NCBI GenBank assembly: GCA_009741485.1
Contig: CM019217.1
Coordinates: forward strand, 30,497,247 to 30,561,246
Length of the DNA stretch: 64,000 bases
Direction of reading: 5' to 3'
From: Malurus cyaneus samueli
Taxonomy: Eukaryota > Chordata > Aves > Passeriformes > Maluridae
Shown: positions 11,241-24,125 of the stretch, in pieces
Numbering within the stretch: the first letter of the stretch is position 1
Layout of the letters: each line of letters opens with the position of its first letter
Notes under the pieces: model-generated
Told to the model about the DNA's origin: nothing
What the model saw: the letters and a program-made list of their open reading frames with translations, nothing else
The model's database searches: none
Program-made: the position numbers and the translations under genes

Positions 11241-13453
11241 AATCAAATATTATGAAAGAGTTGAGCATGCACAGCTATCCTCCAGTGTCTCTGTCAATTG
11301 CAAATAAAAACCTTCCCCTGATAACCTGTCCCCTGAAAGCTTTTACCCATGTCAAAGGCTCTACTGAGCCCACTGTAATGACTGTCCCTTAATCAAATTT
11401 GTGTTAACAGTTTACAGGTCTGCGGCCAGCTAACTCTCATGAGATCTTTATTTTGTCTGACAAAAATACCGTGTTTTATGAGGAGAAATTATAATTAAGG
11501 ATAAATAGATGAGCTGTTAATGCATATGGACAAGAGAAGGTTTTGTGTGGAGTCTGAATGCTGCATCAATTTCTTGAACAAGAAATTACGTAAATATGAT
11601 CAGTATTATAGGAGGATATTTCTATTAGTGAAAAAATTGATCTTGTGCTAATACAGAGCTTGATTCCCTATGTTAGCAAAACACGAGACTAACCAGGGAA
11701 GTGGGCAGATTGTATGTCAACTTATTCTGGAACTGGAATGCTGCTCCCAAAATAGGCTTGTGTTGAGGCAGTGCTGGTGTGAGAAGGGTCTGTGCTTTCT
11801 TGAGTAGCATTTGCAAGCAATATTGCTGCAGGTATTTGGGGCAGCTTGAAAGAAGCACGGTAAGTTTAGCAATTTGAAAAAAAACCCAAACATTTCTTTG
11901 TAAGCAGTGGAAAGTTTGAAGCTTGGCCTCCTATGGATTTATATTCCAAAGTGAAACTGTGGTGTGTTTCCTTTTGAATCCAAAAGGGATGACCTAATTT
12001 TGTAGCCTATCAGCCTGTAGAGGTTCTTCAGAGTTTCCATTTCTCTTATTTGCTATTGCATTTTACCAAATTGACAGAGATTTTAACACATTTGGGAGCC
12101 TCATCTCAACTTAATTTGAATTGGTGAAAGGGTCCAAAAATTGTTGGAGAACAAAGGGTGAGGAAGCTTACAAAACTGGACTAAATTAATGTTTACATAA
12201 TAATGTTCAAAAGGATCTTCTGGGGATGGCTGTCCTATTGACAGATTCCCCTCTGGTCTTTATCTGGCATAAGCTAATAGAGCAAGATGAGACCTTATTT
12301 TTTTTTTCCCCCTTAGGAAAAAGTAACACAAAAAAGGAACTTGATTTTTCATATTGCCCTCCCAAACAGCCTTTCAGAATTCTGGCCAAGCTGCTCTAAT
12401 ACTCAAATTCCCTTGTTAGAGATTTTTTATTCTCCAGAACAACCCTTCAGTCTGAGTTCTGTTTTGGTATTAAATAGGACATGCTGGCAGGGATGATACT
12501 GAAGACCTTGGCTTTTGCCTGGACTGCTTTAGAGAAAAAAGTAGTGCAGCCTAACAGTTTGAATGCATTGCAAGATTCTAAAAAGGTTAAATTAATCTGT
12601 GTCCTTCAATAATGAGTTATATGAAAATACAGTGTTGTGTACATCACCACCCAAATATCAGAGTAGGAGAATTGGGCTATTTTTTGGTCTACATGCTAAT
12701 AAAGAAAATGAAGGAATTAAACATTTGACTCGGCTGTGAGTACCCTGTGAAAGATCCTATGGCTACTGTACGTTTATTGCTAGATCTTGAGCCTTTAGCA
12801 GTATGTTCTGAGTCTCAGGATGTGTCAGAATATTCACAGCTTATTATTGCTAATAGTACTGACAGGTTCATCAAACTCATCTTCTTAGAGCTAGGGCAAT
12901 TTATTACAACTTTTTAACCCAGAGGAATTTATATAATTGATGGATTTGGGTTACATTACAGATAGAAAATAACCTTGAGAGATTTGGTGTTCACTGCTGG
13001 AGCTGAATTTGATAGAGCTGAACTGCCATTCACCTGGGGCTTCAACAAAACTGATAGCTGTAAGTTCTATATAACCAATTTAAATTGTTTGACTAAAATT
13101 ACATTTTCTGTTTTTAATATAGGACATGCTGATTAGGTCTGAGGGAGAGGGAGTGGAGAACATGTAACTTAAATAAAACCTCCTAAACCAGTAGAGATTC
13201 CTCCCTGAGGAATTTGTTCATTTTTTCCTTTTATCTTGAATATTAAGTGATAGTGCTCTAACATTCAAATAGGATCATTAAAGACCAAACTCAACATTTC
13301 CACAGTAAAGGGCCCTTTATTCTCCAAGATTAATGGGGTCTATGCTGTCATGCATTGGTTTAAGCCTTTAAGAGAGCTTTGTGTTAAAATAGACTGGAAA
13401 TTATAGTGCCTGTGCAATAACTTTTAGTTTAGGGTAAAATAATGCTTTCCAAA
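11241..13453. other. gene-less AT-rich DNA
   Basis: No gene, transposon or structured repeat stands out. A T-rich pyrimidine run at about 12297-12313 is the only low-complexity feature. Confidence 0.6.
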
Positions 13454-13567
13454 GGACAGCTGAGGAACTGAGAGATTGAGTGGCTTGACTAAGCTTCCAC
13501 AGCAAGACAGTGGCAAAGCTGTGGCACGGATGTAGACGGTTGGGTCCCTGGCATCTGGAGTCATGCT
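13454..13567 (+). mobile_element. MIR-type SINE fragment
   Basis: The order of words matches the MIR core and downstream region: GACAGCTGAGGAACTGAG, then GATTGAGTGGCTTGACTAAG, then CACAGCAAGACAGTGGCAAAG, then GGTCCCTGGCATCTGGAG. In the family these correspond to the GAGGAAACTGAGG block, the TTAAGTAACTTGCCCAAGGTCACACAG block and the AGTGGCAGAGC block. MIR copies predate the bird-mammal split, so this is an ancient insertion at an orthologous position. Alignment to a repeat library would settle the subfamily. Confidence 0.65.
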
Positions 13568-15860
13568 GTTTACAAAACCCATTTCCTTCTTTGCAGCCCT
13601 GTTTGTTTCTTCAATCCTGACTGTGACTTATTGCACTAAAGCATGTGGTAGAAATTAAATCCAGAGAGAAAATAAAGAGGAAAAAAGAAAATTTGAAAAC
13701 AAAATGTAATAGCATGTAAAGATAAAGTAATATTTTCTCTTTTATTATTCAAGTGGAGTAAGTGCTCCTGGCAATTACTGCTGCTCTGCTTGTTATTTTA
13801 TATAAATACATTATTTTAAGTTCAGTAACGGACTGGAGGTGAAGAGTGGCACAGGAGTTAGATTGAGGAGGTGGGAAGGTGATTTCTAGGTGTTTTCTGG
13901 TTTTGACGGAAGTTTAAGCTGCCAAAGGGCTCCAGCAGAACAGAGATTGCAAAATATATGAAGATTGAGGCAGGCATAATCTTGTATGGAAGGGAGCTCA
14001 CTAATGTTAAAGATTGATGGGAAAACGATGCTGTTGAATGATTGTTTGTTTCATGAAGTTGTCCTCAAGTGAGCATTCTCTCATCTTGTTGTTACACTCC
14101 ACTCAGGAAAAAAACCCACAAATGGGACTCAGAGACCATGGTGCAGAAGCTATCTACACTGAGAAGTATTTTCCTTAGTTGTGAACTTAGGTTCTGGATT
14201 TTTTGGAGTCTTTTACTGAAGTCTTTTATCCTATTCCCCGACCTTATAATCTAAGACATTTTGAACATATTTTGGAAATGGCTGGAAGAATAAGAGATTA
14301 ACAGAAAGTTCTCAGTTCTTCAGTCATTCCATAAAAGATTGATAAAAGTTTGAGAAGTGGAGCTCTTTGCAACACTGGAAAAGGGATCCAGATGGCCCTT
14401 GCATGAGTGTGAAAAGGGGTACCTTGCTCCATAATAGGGAATGGCTGAAGAATTCTCAGCTACTTTCATTCTCTTTTTTGGCTGTTATTTCCCAGTAATT
14501 TTTTTAGGTTATTTTTTATTATGTTGAGAATTTAAAAATAGTAAATAATAATCACAATAAGACTATTAATAATAGTAATACACTTTTCACTGTGACATTA
14601 GACCAAACTTATCTACACAAACTTTGGCAGATCTTATGAAAAAAATCCCAACATTACCACTGAAATGGTTTTGAGTGTGTCTTTTCTGGGATAGCATTAG
14701 ATGACTCTCATCCATTAGGGTGACAGAATGGACCCATCTTCTGAAATATCCTTTGGGAAGGAGGCAGTGTGAATATGAAGCTCCATGTAAGAGACGTGGT
14801 CAGCTCTGGTGACTGCTGTTACCAATTGGTCTGTACTTGTCTAAAATGGAGAGGTAACAAGTATAATGCATCAACTTTTTATTTTATGACTTCTATACTC
14901 ATGTCACTCTGCTGGTATGTGCATTTGTAACTTTTTATTTTGGAATATTTACAGCTTGGTGTTCTGTTTTTTGTAATTTTGCCTAGAATAATTGGTAGCC
15001 TTGTGTTCAGATAAATCGTGTGTCTTGCTCTGATACTTCTTGATGTTATTGTAGCTTCATTCCAAGACTAGAAACACTTATATGTCTGTCTGAATATTGT
15101 AAGTGCAGGCCCATTAAACATTAGACACGTTATCATAAAGATAGATTTTCTAAAGGAGTATAATACTCATCTACATGAATATAGCTGTACATGCATGTAT
15201 ATTTTTATATATAGGTGTGTTAATATTCAAATTGAATGATCATTTGTTTTCAAAACTCCCTAATTTACTATAAATGTTGTATTATTATCTCATTGAGGAC
15301 TATGTTTCTAACATCTAGTTGTTTTCTACACTTCTCATCTCATATTTTTTGCTTTGCTGCCTCTTCTCTGCCTTGTGCGTAAAGTAAATATGTCACACCA
15401 CATCTTTCACATCTATTCTGAGGAGCCTGCTACATGAAGTGGCCAGAAACCATAGATTTGTCTCCTTTCCTCTCAGATAGAAGCAGTCCATGAGGGTGCT
15501 TTGCATCCTGCATTGCTGCCTTGGAACAGTCACCTCTAGTGCTGCTCCTGCCACTGTTTGCAGCCCTCAGTAAAAGCTAGCTTGGCCAGCCAGGCAGGTG
15601 ACTGCTCTTTGCACATCCTCACTTGGATTTAATTACAAAGCACTTTCCTTCTTCTGTGTTCTTTACTCCACTGGCCACAATTTGGTCTAATGTGTGACTT
15701 TTCTTTCAAACATCACACAGGTAATGTAAAGAGAAGCATTTTTCATTCAAAACAGAATTTTGTGAAGCTGTGATTCAGCACAAATTCAGTGAGATGGAGA
15801 CTGTCTGACTGGTATGTGTTATGGAAAAGCTGCGGATTTTGCTCCTGGTTTTACCACTTG
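13568..15860. other. gene-less DNA
   Basis: No gene is seen. There is a purine-rich run near 13668-13710. A TA-rich patch lies around 15180-15225. A slightly GC-richer patch near 15420-15620 matches no repeat or exon that I know. Confidence 0.6.
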
Positions 15861-15873
15861 TTTGTTTTTTTTT

Positions 15874-15923
<50 letters not shown>

Positions 15924-15943
15924 GTTGTGTTTTTTTTTTTTTT
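15861..15943. repeat. long poly-T tract
   Basis: An uninterrupted run of 46 T lies at 15877-15922, flanked by shorter T runs with GG or GGTTGTG interruptions. Read on the other strand it is a poly-A tail-like tract. CR1 elements do not leave poly-A, so a tract this long is either a simple-repeat expansion or the tail of an unusual retrocopy lying to its right. The exact length in an assembly may be unreliable. Confidence 0.9.
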
Positions 15944-16782
15944 AATCTGTGCTAATGATGTAATGGGAAATAACCTTCAGATTTTTTGTGAATAAGCCTG
16001 TATTTGAACTTAAGCTTAGTGCTATATTTGGCTAACATTACCTTTATTTAGAAAAAAATCTAGGTATTTTCAGAAGTAAAAGGGCATAGATGCTGCATAT
16101 TTAAAATTCTGGTAAGTCTGTAATTGTCATGCAAATAGACAACTGAGTGCAGCATACTTTTAGCTTTTAACTGCACCAAACAAGTTTTTCAAGTGATGGA
16201 ATGATTGTCTTGATGTTCTGACCAAATTAAACTTGAGAGTGCTGTGTTTTGGCTGTCAGTGCTCTCCTGTGGCTTCAGTTCAATATGCTATTTTCTGACA
16301 GTTCTGAGCAAGTCCAATGGCTTTTGACCTTTTCATGCCAATTGGATTTTTTTTTTATTGAATTAACTGTTCCCGGATCATGCTGCTTTTTAGAGTATTG
16401 TTGCCCAATATTCTTAAGGCATACTGCTGTGAGGCAGTAATTATTTCTTGCTTTGCTCCCTGTCATTTCCAAATGTAAATGTACAAATACAGAGATGGAT
16501 AGTATGATTTCAATCTACTTTATGACAAATTAATATGTCTGCTAAAGAGAAGGTGTTCCATAAAGATGAGATGAACCACAATACAGACTGACAGATTTAC
16601 TTTTTTGCATTTTTTGACAGCATCTGGTATATAAAGATCTTGAGCTGCTTCATGGCTTACAGGGCAGGGAAAATAGTACTTCTTGTATAACACACAAATG
16701 AACACACTTTCACACTCTCTTGACAGTCTTTATTGTGTCTTGCTGTTTCAGAAGTCATTTAGCTATCCAGGAAATATTTTTC

Positions 16783-16814
16783 TTAACCTAGGACAAAATT
16801 TGCAAGTATTGTAA
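16783..16814 (-). other. candidate terminal exon start (weak)
   Basis: On the minus strand a strong acceptor (GGATTTTTTTCTTCAG) precedes a short open segment ending at TAA 16783-16785. Joined to the candidate exon at 17070-17259 across a 255-base intron, the frame continues as VTILANFVLG and stops. The reading phase agrees, but the segment is too short to judge on its own. No polyadenylation signal was confirmed. Confidence 0.15.
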
Positions 16815-17069
16815 CTGAAGAAAAAAATCCTTATAGACTTAAGTGAGCCTTAGACTGAGCCTATAAATGCAAATCTTAATCGTACCTCCTAACACTAGGA
16901 ATATAGTACAAATGGATACTGTATAAAGAGCTACAGAAAAAGAACTGAAGTATTCTTTCATACGTTTTGACAATTGGTTTTGTTGATGTTTCTTTGTTCT
17001 CTGCTTTTCCCATTTGTAGCTGAATCTTGAGAACAATGTAAATTATTTGGTTAGCATCTTGTGACTTAC

Positions 17070-17259
17070 CATCCATTTTGTGGGTAGCATTTTTATTTCC
17101 TGGCCTTGAAATGCTATTATTTCTGGTTTCATCTATTACAACCATAGCCATGTGATCCTCTGAGAGGTCAAACCCACATTTTGGCATTTTTCCTCCTTCA
17201 GCTCTTTTATTCAAGTTTATGGTACTGATATGTTCATTGTCTTCAGATAATGTACAGTC
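17070..17259 (-). other. candidate 190-base coding exon, unknown gene
   Basis: On the minus strand the segment has an acceptor ending TTCTGTTGACAG and a donor GATG|GTAAGTC, both near consensus. It is open in one frame only, for 63 codons in phase 0 with one base left over. The peptide starts DCTLSEDNEHISTIN and includes KCGFDLSEDHMAMVVIDE and then RNNSISRPGNKN. It is polar and acidic, and less hydrophobic than chance frames in this AT-rich DNA. No domain is recognised and I cannot name a gene. The phase fits the short segments at 18353-18421 upstream and 16783-16814 downstream. AT-rich DNA produces chance splice pairs often, so RNA support is essential. Confidence 0.35.
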
Positions 17260-20042
17260 CTGTCAACAGAACAATGCACAGTGAATATGTTGTCTAATGT
17301 ATCATTGTGCTTTTAGTTCTCTGGCTAGAGAATTAAATGCTAGGCTTTAAAAAGGTAACCTGTATTTCAAAGTCAGTATTTTACTGAAGCATTTAGGCAG
17401 TTACTAGTGTTCTGAAATATTGAGTATTATAATACAGAGGAATCTTGTTTAGCTATTAGCAAGATAACAGTACTACCCTGGTAACTTACAGGCTTTTTCT
17501 GTCTGTTGCCAAGCCCATACAACTGAGTACAGATTCTGTACAATATGTTCATTTTTCTGTTGAGGTACTTCTGTGATTTTAATAAAAATTTTGATCAGTC
17601 AAAGACAAAAATAACACCTGAATGACTTACGTCTATATGGTTAAAATTGCTCCTGTGACATGAAGTATGTGATATTGCAGGTACTGTAATAGTTTTGTTG
17701 TGCCTGTGCAAGCAAACACAGTGGACAAGTGGATTCTAAGCTTCTGAATGTCTACATTGATGTTTGCACATATGTAATACAGTTGATGCTGTATCCTTAT
17801 CTGATTAGTGAAAAAAACTGTGGGCTGAAGCTGCCATTGCAGCTATAATTGTTTCAGACCACTGTGAGTTGGAACCTGACTATCAGTTTCCTCCTGTTTT
17901 TTCTGAATTCTTCACTGTTGTCTAATAAATGAGGCATATTGAGGGAATTACAGTTCATTTTGCAACTTTTAAATGTCAAAATATTCGTAAGTGTGGTAAA
18001 AAAAAAGAAACTGTATTTGTTAGCATTAAACAGTTATTTCTAGTCTCTTTGGAGATACTCCATATTTTATTTGTAAGTCACAGATATGTATCTATAGTGA
18101 AGAGCTGTGCTGTGGTCTGTGATATGACTTCAATTTTTATGTGCATACTGTGTTTTTACACAACTGTGTATTTGTCTCTCAGTTCCCTTTCCGTAAACAA
18201 TATAAAACATTTGTATAAGAAGATATCAGAATACATTTAAAAGGAGGACACAGAAAACATGATGGTCATTTTAGTGTCAGATGGGTATCTTCTATATTTG
18301 CTGCGCAGTTGATCCAGTTCATCCATAGTGTGCATTCTGAAGAACAACTTACATGTTTGTGCTGGCTTCTGGTTTGATAAAGCCATTGACTATATGGGCT
18401 TGAAAGGGCACAAAAGAAGCTCTGGTAACAATGTGTGAAAACCATTTTTAGCATCTTTTAAGCATTGGTAAAAAAGCAGTCTAAGCAAAAGTACTCCATC
18501 TCAAAACGTCTGCTATTATGTCAGAAGAAAAAGAAAAAACAGACTGAATGAGGAGTATCTGTTGGGCACTAAATAGGGATGTGGAGAAGAAATGAAGCAA
18601 GTATGAGAATGATCTCTAAACAACTAATTTGCAGTAGGATCTCTTCTTTTCTGAATTACCTCAAGACACCATTGCTGAGCAGTTGCTTCATCTGCTACAC
18701 TCGAAATCCAGTAAATTCCCCTGCTACAACCTTTTGTGAGAGATTTTGAGTAATGAGCAGTAAATGAGATTTGACCTCTGGTTACTTAATGCAAAAAGAG
18801 ATGAAAAAGATAATTTATACCTACTCTGTAGAATGAAGACGAACATTTAGCAGCTTTCAAGAGACGCATCCACAGAAGCAGCTTCAAATTTGGGATTGCA
18901 GGCAGCCTTGGCATTCTCACAGAGCAACTTACCACTGTACCCTCTGCTAATGAACTTGGCAGTCTGTCTCCAGGGTAGTACTGGACAGTTCAGCCTGACA
19001 ATTAGAGAAGTATGGTAGAAAAAATATGCAAGCCTGAATCCCATGTTAAAAAAAGTCAAGACATTTAAGGCATTGATGTCTAATTACTGCAGTCCATAAG
19101 CAATGAGTCTCTGCAAATAACCTGTTTCAGATAACTTCATGCTTTTCCTGTCAACCTCATCTTTACATTTAAATTCAAATTGTACTTTATATCCTGCATA
19201 CCATGTGTTATTGGTGAGCTATGAAATCACTGGGTTAGGACAATTTAAAGAGAGGACAGCAGAGGGACAGATAGACTCCAGGCAAAAGTTCCAGCACAGC
19301 AGAGGTAGGGCAGCCAAGAAGTCTGGGATAGAGCTTGATCAATCCTTGGAAATAGTTATGGTCAGAATGTTAATGTATGAAGCCTGGCATTGATATGGAA
19401 AGAATATTTTGCATACTTTTTTCTAGCCTTATTAACTGGCTTAGAGACTCCTGTTTGACAGTGAAAGTGACTGACATGAATACGAACGTGTCCTCATCTG
19501 AGGACATGAATACATCCACACATGATGTGATTGGAAGTGGTTTTAGTATTGAACAAGAGGAAATGACCCTGCAATGACAAAGAGCTTTAGGCTGTTCCAC
19601 ATTTGTTTCCAATGCAGTTCCTGCTGCTGTTCATTTACGATTAACAAGGTTGGAGACCCAGCAAAAATTTCAAAGAAAGGAAGTTCTGAGGATATGTGAG
19701 AAGATGGTCCAAGGGACCAGTTTTCTGATTTGTTGAAAGGGAAGAGATAACTGATCATAATACTGTAATAGGCATAAGAGATGCAGTTGTATGATGCATT
19801 TCAGGTTCCTGCCAAATTTTAATCTAAAGGAAAAACTATCAGTTGCATACTGTTTTATGAATCCTTATAAAACCTTGGTGTTGCTAGCACTACTTCCACC
19901 TATGGGTTAACACAAACTGGTTATTCAGAAGATGCTTGATGGCATTGAATTGAACCTGGCATGACTCACATGCTTTGACTTTCAGAAAGCTCTTTTAGTG
20001 AATTCTAAATTTTTAGTGATTTTAGGGGTGGATTCCTTGGTA
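17260..20042. other. gene-less or intronic DNA with splice-like pairs
   Basis: There is no recognisable gene or transposon. Minus-strand segments at 18353-18421 and 18933-18994 each sit between near-consensus acceptor and GTAAGTTG donor sites. A plus-strand segment at 19462-19577 follows a good acceptor, is polar (DMNTNVSSSEDMNTSTHD) and ends in TGA. None is convincing alone. Confidence 0.4.
18353..18421 (-). other. candidate 69-base exon (weak)
   Basis: The minus-strand acceptor TTCACACATTGTTACCAG and the donor ACAT|GTAAGTTG bound 69 bases. These are open in phase 0 and read SFFCALSSPYSQWLYQTRSQ and onward. Because the segment is an exact codon multiple, it would splice in phase to the candidate exon at 17070-17259 across a 1.1 kb intron. 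It has no domain or homology that I recognise. Confidence 0.18.
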
Positions 20043-20080
20043 GTGGCCTATTTACAGAAAAGTGGCCTATTTACAGAAAA
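20043..20080. repeat. perfect 19-base tandem duplication
   Basis: The unit GTGGCCTATTTACAGAAAA is present twice head to tail without mismatch, followed by a partial third unit GGCCTATTT. This looks like a recent replication-slippage duplication. Confidence 0.9.
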
Positions 20081-23000
20081 GGCCTATTTTCCTCTTAGTT
20101 CCAAGAGGAAAAAAAAGCCACGCATTAAGATGCATATATATTCACACTGTAAGCACATGCAAACTTTCAATAGTACAATGTGCTTTATGAGTGGTGTCTA
20201 AGTGTCTGGAGGAGTAATGAAATGATCTGTTATTCTAGTTTCAAAAAGACTATAGTTCTGTTCATGTGCCTGATGCAGTGTAGGCGTAAATAAAGTAGGT
20301 TTTCAACATTGTTCTCTCAAATTAAGGAGGTGGCAAAGATTAATCTCTGTTCTGTCAAGAAGCTCGTGCTTACTCTTTTCATGCGTGCTGTGTATAAGGA
20401 CTGTGACACAGGCGGACAAAGGCCTACATCTTTGCAGCTATAGAAATGTATAATTCAACTATTTTCTAAGAGAAAATAGAGAAAATATCTTACAGAATTA
20501 ATTAGTCAGACTAAGCATCAAAAAAACTAACATAGTTCAAGGTTTGGCTTTCAGATTTGCCAGTCATTTTACTGAGAGTCTGGTGGGACTTCCACTGGCT
20601 GGCTCCAGTTCTACACTGATATTAATCTGATGGGAAGCCAAGCCATGATATAGAAACACACAGCAAACAACAAATAATACCAGTTTTAGGCCAACATTAT
20701 AACTGAAGCTATTCTGGCCATGTACATGGTGATCCCCTGAGCATCTGCTGCTTGTTTGTCCAGACTGAGACCTTTATGGTCAAGAACAGGACCTCTTCCA
20801 CTTCTGTGCAGGGTAGTGGGAGTGCAGTCACTCTCTCAGGGAGCAATTACAGATGACAGATGATTGCAGTGTGTGGATGGCAATCTGATAAAGTAAAAAG
20901 TCTATTTTACAAATTGGACCAATGCAGTATTTTGAATGAATTGCCCTGACAGACACCTTTCAGAGCTGTGGAAAAAGTAAACCTTTGTGGTTTTGACATC
21001 TCTATGGAAACACTAAACTAAACACTAGCACTAAATAAAGAATGTTATTGATAAACAGTGTAAAACACTAAGCAGAATATTATAAATGTAGGTCACTTTA
21101 TAAAGCCAAGACCCATAGGTCTTAGCAGAATGGAGAATAAGAAGGAAAATGATTAGAGCAAAGCAGTGTTTATACATTATCTTTGATTGGAAGGGTAAGA
21201 CTGCCGGGGTGGATTGAATATGTGTCAATAGTTTAGAAAGTCTTGTTAGAAAATTGGAACAAGATATGAAAAAGCCTCTGTATGCTGACAAAGCCAATAA
21301 CAATCTAGTCAAAAATGGTTAATTGTTTGGGTTATTGATATGAACTGATGCAAATGTTTGGCTTATGAAATATTCATCATCAATAGGAGAAACATCAGAG
21401 GAAAATTCACAGCACTGAATACATCTTCCTAAATTTTCTGTTACTGCACAGTACAATGATGCCTAAATCTTGCCAGATGATGTCTAACAAAATATAAGTG
21501 TTACTGACGAGTAAGGTTAGTACAGAGATATACTTACCCGCTGTAGGGAGGTAATCTGTAGCAAATAAAGTGAAAAAAATATTTTGTCCTGGTAACAAAG
21601 ACTGAATATCTTATAAAAGATGTGTGGAGTGAGCTTAGCTACTCTTTTCACTTTTGTGCAGTTTCTATTATAGATGAAGGAATTATATCCTCTTAACTGT
21701 GATATTCTTTGTTAGCTGTCCCAGAATGCTAGTTAATAATATTTTTTATTAGCTCTGTATTTTCTCTAAATTTAGTGGCAAGTATTGCAATTATACTTCT
21801 GTCTAAAAAAAATTCAGAAGTATTTTTCACCAGTTAGTGAGTTGGAATGTGGCTTAGGATGCTTTGGGATCTTCCTAGTAAAATTTAGTATGCACATTAA
21901 ATACATACTAATAAAAATTATAAGACATTTCCACATAACATAAATCTGTTTATACAACTGGTATACATCTTTATATGCAGATTTGAATCCTTAAAAGTTA
22001 TCTTTGTTGATCATAGTTGATCAAGAGAAGAATGAAAATTTGAAGTATGTAGACTACAGCTTCTGTAAGGTATGGAATCAGTCCAAGTAAAGACTGCTCA
22101 CATTGCAAGTGGTGTCATGGAACAAAAGAGAACTTTTAAATAAATTTCTCCTAAGAGGAGCAAACAAGTATTTAATGTGAAAGATAAAGCATAAGAATGT
22201 GGACATCTCTTTTACAATGGAAACCTTCAAAGAGCTCTATGGTATTGAAAAATGAGCTTCTCTGTTGAAGCTGCAGAGAGTTTTAATGATATTTAATCAA
22301 AAAGTATCAAGAGAGGGATCTCTTCTAATTCTTATATAACTAATGTCAATAGCATGAGAAAAGAAAATGAATTACAACAAATTGTTACTTTGCTTCTATG
22401 AAAATAACAGGTCTACTTGATTAACATATAGTTTTTAGCAACAAAAATTATGAGAATGCCATATACAAACCAACTTGTTTTGTCTGCAATATTGGCAGAC
22501 TGCTTGAGAAATATGCTGCAAATTATTGATAATTACTGTCAATTAATAATAAAGTACTAACAGTAGTGCCATGTCAGACACCTCTTTGTGTCCAAGATTG
22601 TAAAAGGAGATTGTCCCAGGAGTCACACAAATAGTAGATAACTGGAAATTTTTAATGATATTTGCTTTTAAATGTTTTAAAGTGTTTTAAATGTTTTCAG
22701 ATTTGCCAGTGTAATAATGTTTACCAATTTTACAGCAAATCAATATTTTTCAGTGCAGTGAATCAACGTAACTGTCAGCAGCTGAATTCCTGTTTTGCAT
22801 CCTCTAACTTTTTCTATCTCTGTTTTTCAACTCATCTCCATTGCTGTCTTCTTGCTGTCCCTTGTCCTTGAAAGAATTTCCCTTGTGCCTTTTTTTTTCA
22901 GTTCTTTTATTCTTGTCTTTAAAAGCCTACTTGTCCATATTCTGTCATTTATAGCAGATCAGTCACAACAAATGATTGGCACCACAGCCGAGTTTGGCAC

Positions 23001-23934
23001 GGACAGGGATTTTTCAGCTAGCATCATGACTCTCAGCTGCAATGCTGTTTAAAATAAATTTGGTAACAGACAGTGGATGGGTTTGCTGTCAGAGAGCTCA
23101 ACCTAGTTGATAGATTTTTTTTAGTTTTTTAAGACAGCAAGTTCAATGGAGGACATGACAGTTTTCTAAGGCGTGCTTGTAACTTGTACTGCTGTGGAGC
23201 TATGGGGGTAATTAACCTTAAGCTTGATGAATTACTGAGTAGGGGTAGCAGAAAGGAGGAATATCTGAAAATATGAGAAGTTGCAGCTGGTGCAGCTCAG
23301 GACTGGTTAATTATTTCCAGGATGTGTAACAGACTTCAGCATTTCGGGCATAGGAAAACCACATAGTGCCATAGCTATGTTGTTGCTATGCTGAATAAAA
23401 AATTTCTTGTAGGGTGGTTTTTCCACAGTGGCCAATGCTCTTCTTAGCTTACAGGCTCAAGACTAACAACACTAAGCAAGCAGTGAATAATAGGTGCTGT
23501 TGTACTCTGTGCTTGAATGACCTGTAAGTATTATCAGCCTTACCAACTTTTTAGGAAAGGGAATACTCTCACAGGGTCATGTTCACGACTGAATCCAAAC
23601 ATGGATTCTAACAAAGAAGTTGTCCAGATCAAATTTGAATGTTTAGACAATAATTTGTTTTAAGCAAACAGTCTAGGGAATTTGGGTCCAAATGGGTCTG
23701 ACATTTCTTTTGTCACAGGATGGATCCTAGGAGCAGCTCTGAAGCTCTGCTGGCTGTGTCACATTTGATAATTTTTTCTTAATTCATTGTGCAAAGGTGC
23801 TCAACTGTCTCATTGCTGTAAGCTAGCCTTAATATGAAAGTTGTATAAAGAGCTTTCGGTAATGTTCCCTGCTTCTGATTTCCAGTGTTAACACATTTCC
23901 ACTTTCTGTGTTATGGGACAGGTCACAAAGCAAT
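20081..23934. other. gene-less AT-rich DNA
   Basis: Nothing gene-like is supported. Near 22670-22700 the words AATGTTTTAA and AGTGTTTTAA recur in a short imperfect tandem array. Confidence 0.6.
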
Positions 23935-24125
23935 TTTAGTGTGCATCAGCAGGGTGCTGCTGGTGCTGCTAGTGCTGCTGGCTCCCTGGGGTGTGGTGCC
24001 CATCCTGCTGTCCCCAGAGCAGGAACAGGGCAGATGGTGAGTAGACAGGGACATTCAGAGCAGCCTCAGCCACCATGGCAACACAAGGCCGTGGTGAAGA
24101 GGGCAGAGAAAGGCCGGGCTTCTTG
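23935..24125. other. GC-rich island with CTG-type repeat
   Basis: This roughly 190-base patch is markedly GC-richer than its flanks. It begins with three near-identical 9-base GGTGCTGCT units at 23953-23979. A GTGAGTAG donor-like site follows at about 24037. One frame reads as a leucine-rich signal-peptide-like string because of the CTG repeats, but it has no ATG in frame, so I do not call a gene. It could be a fragment of a GC-rich repeat or an untranslated exon. Confidence 0.4.

Noticed and set aside
18933..18994. 62-base minus-strand segment with strong acceptor and GTAAGTTG donor
   Set aside because: Its only open frame is out of phase with the neighbouring candidates at 18353-18421 and 17070-17259. 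It could still be a non-coding exon.
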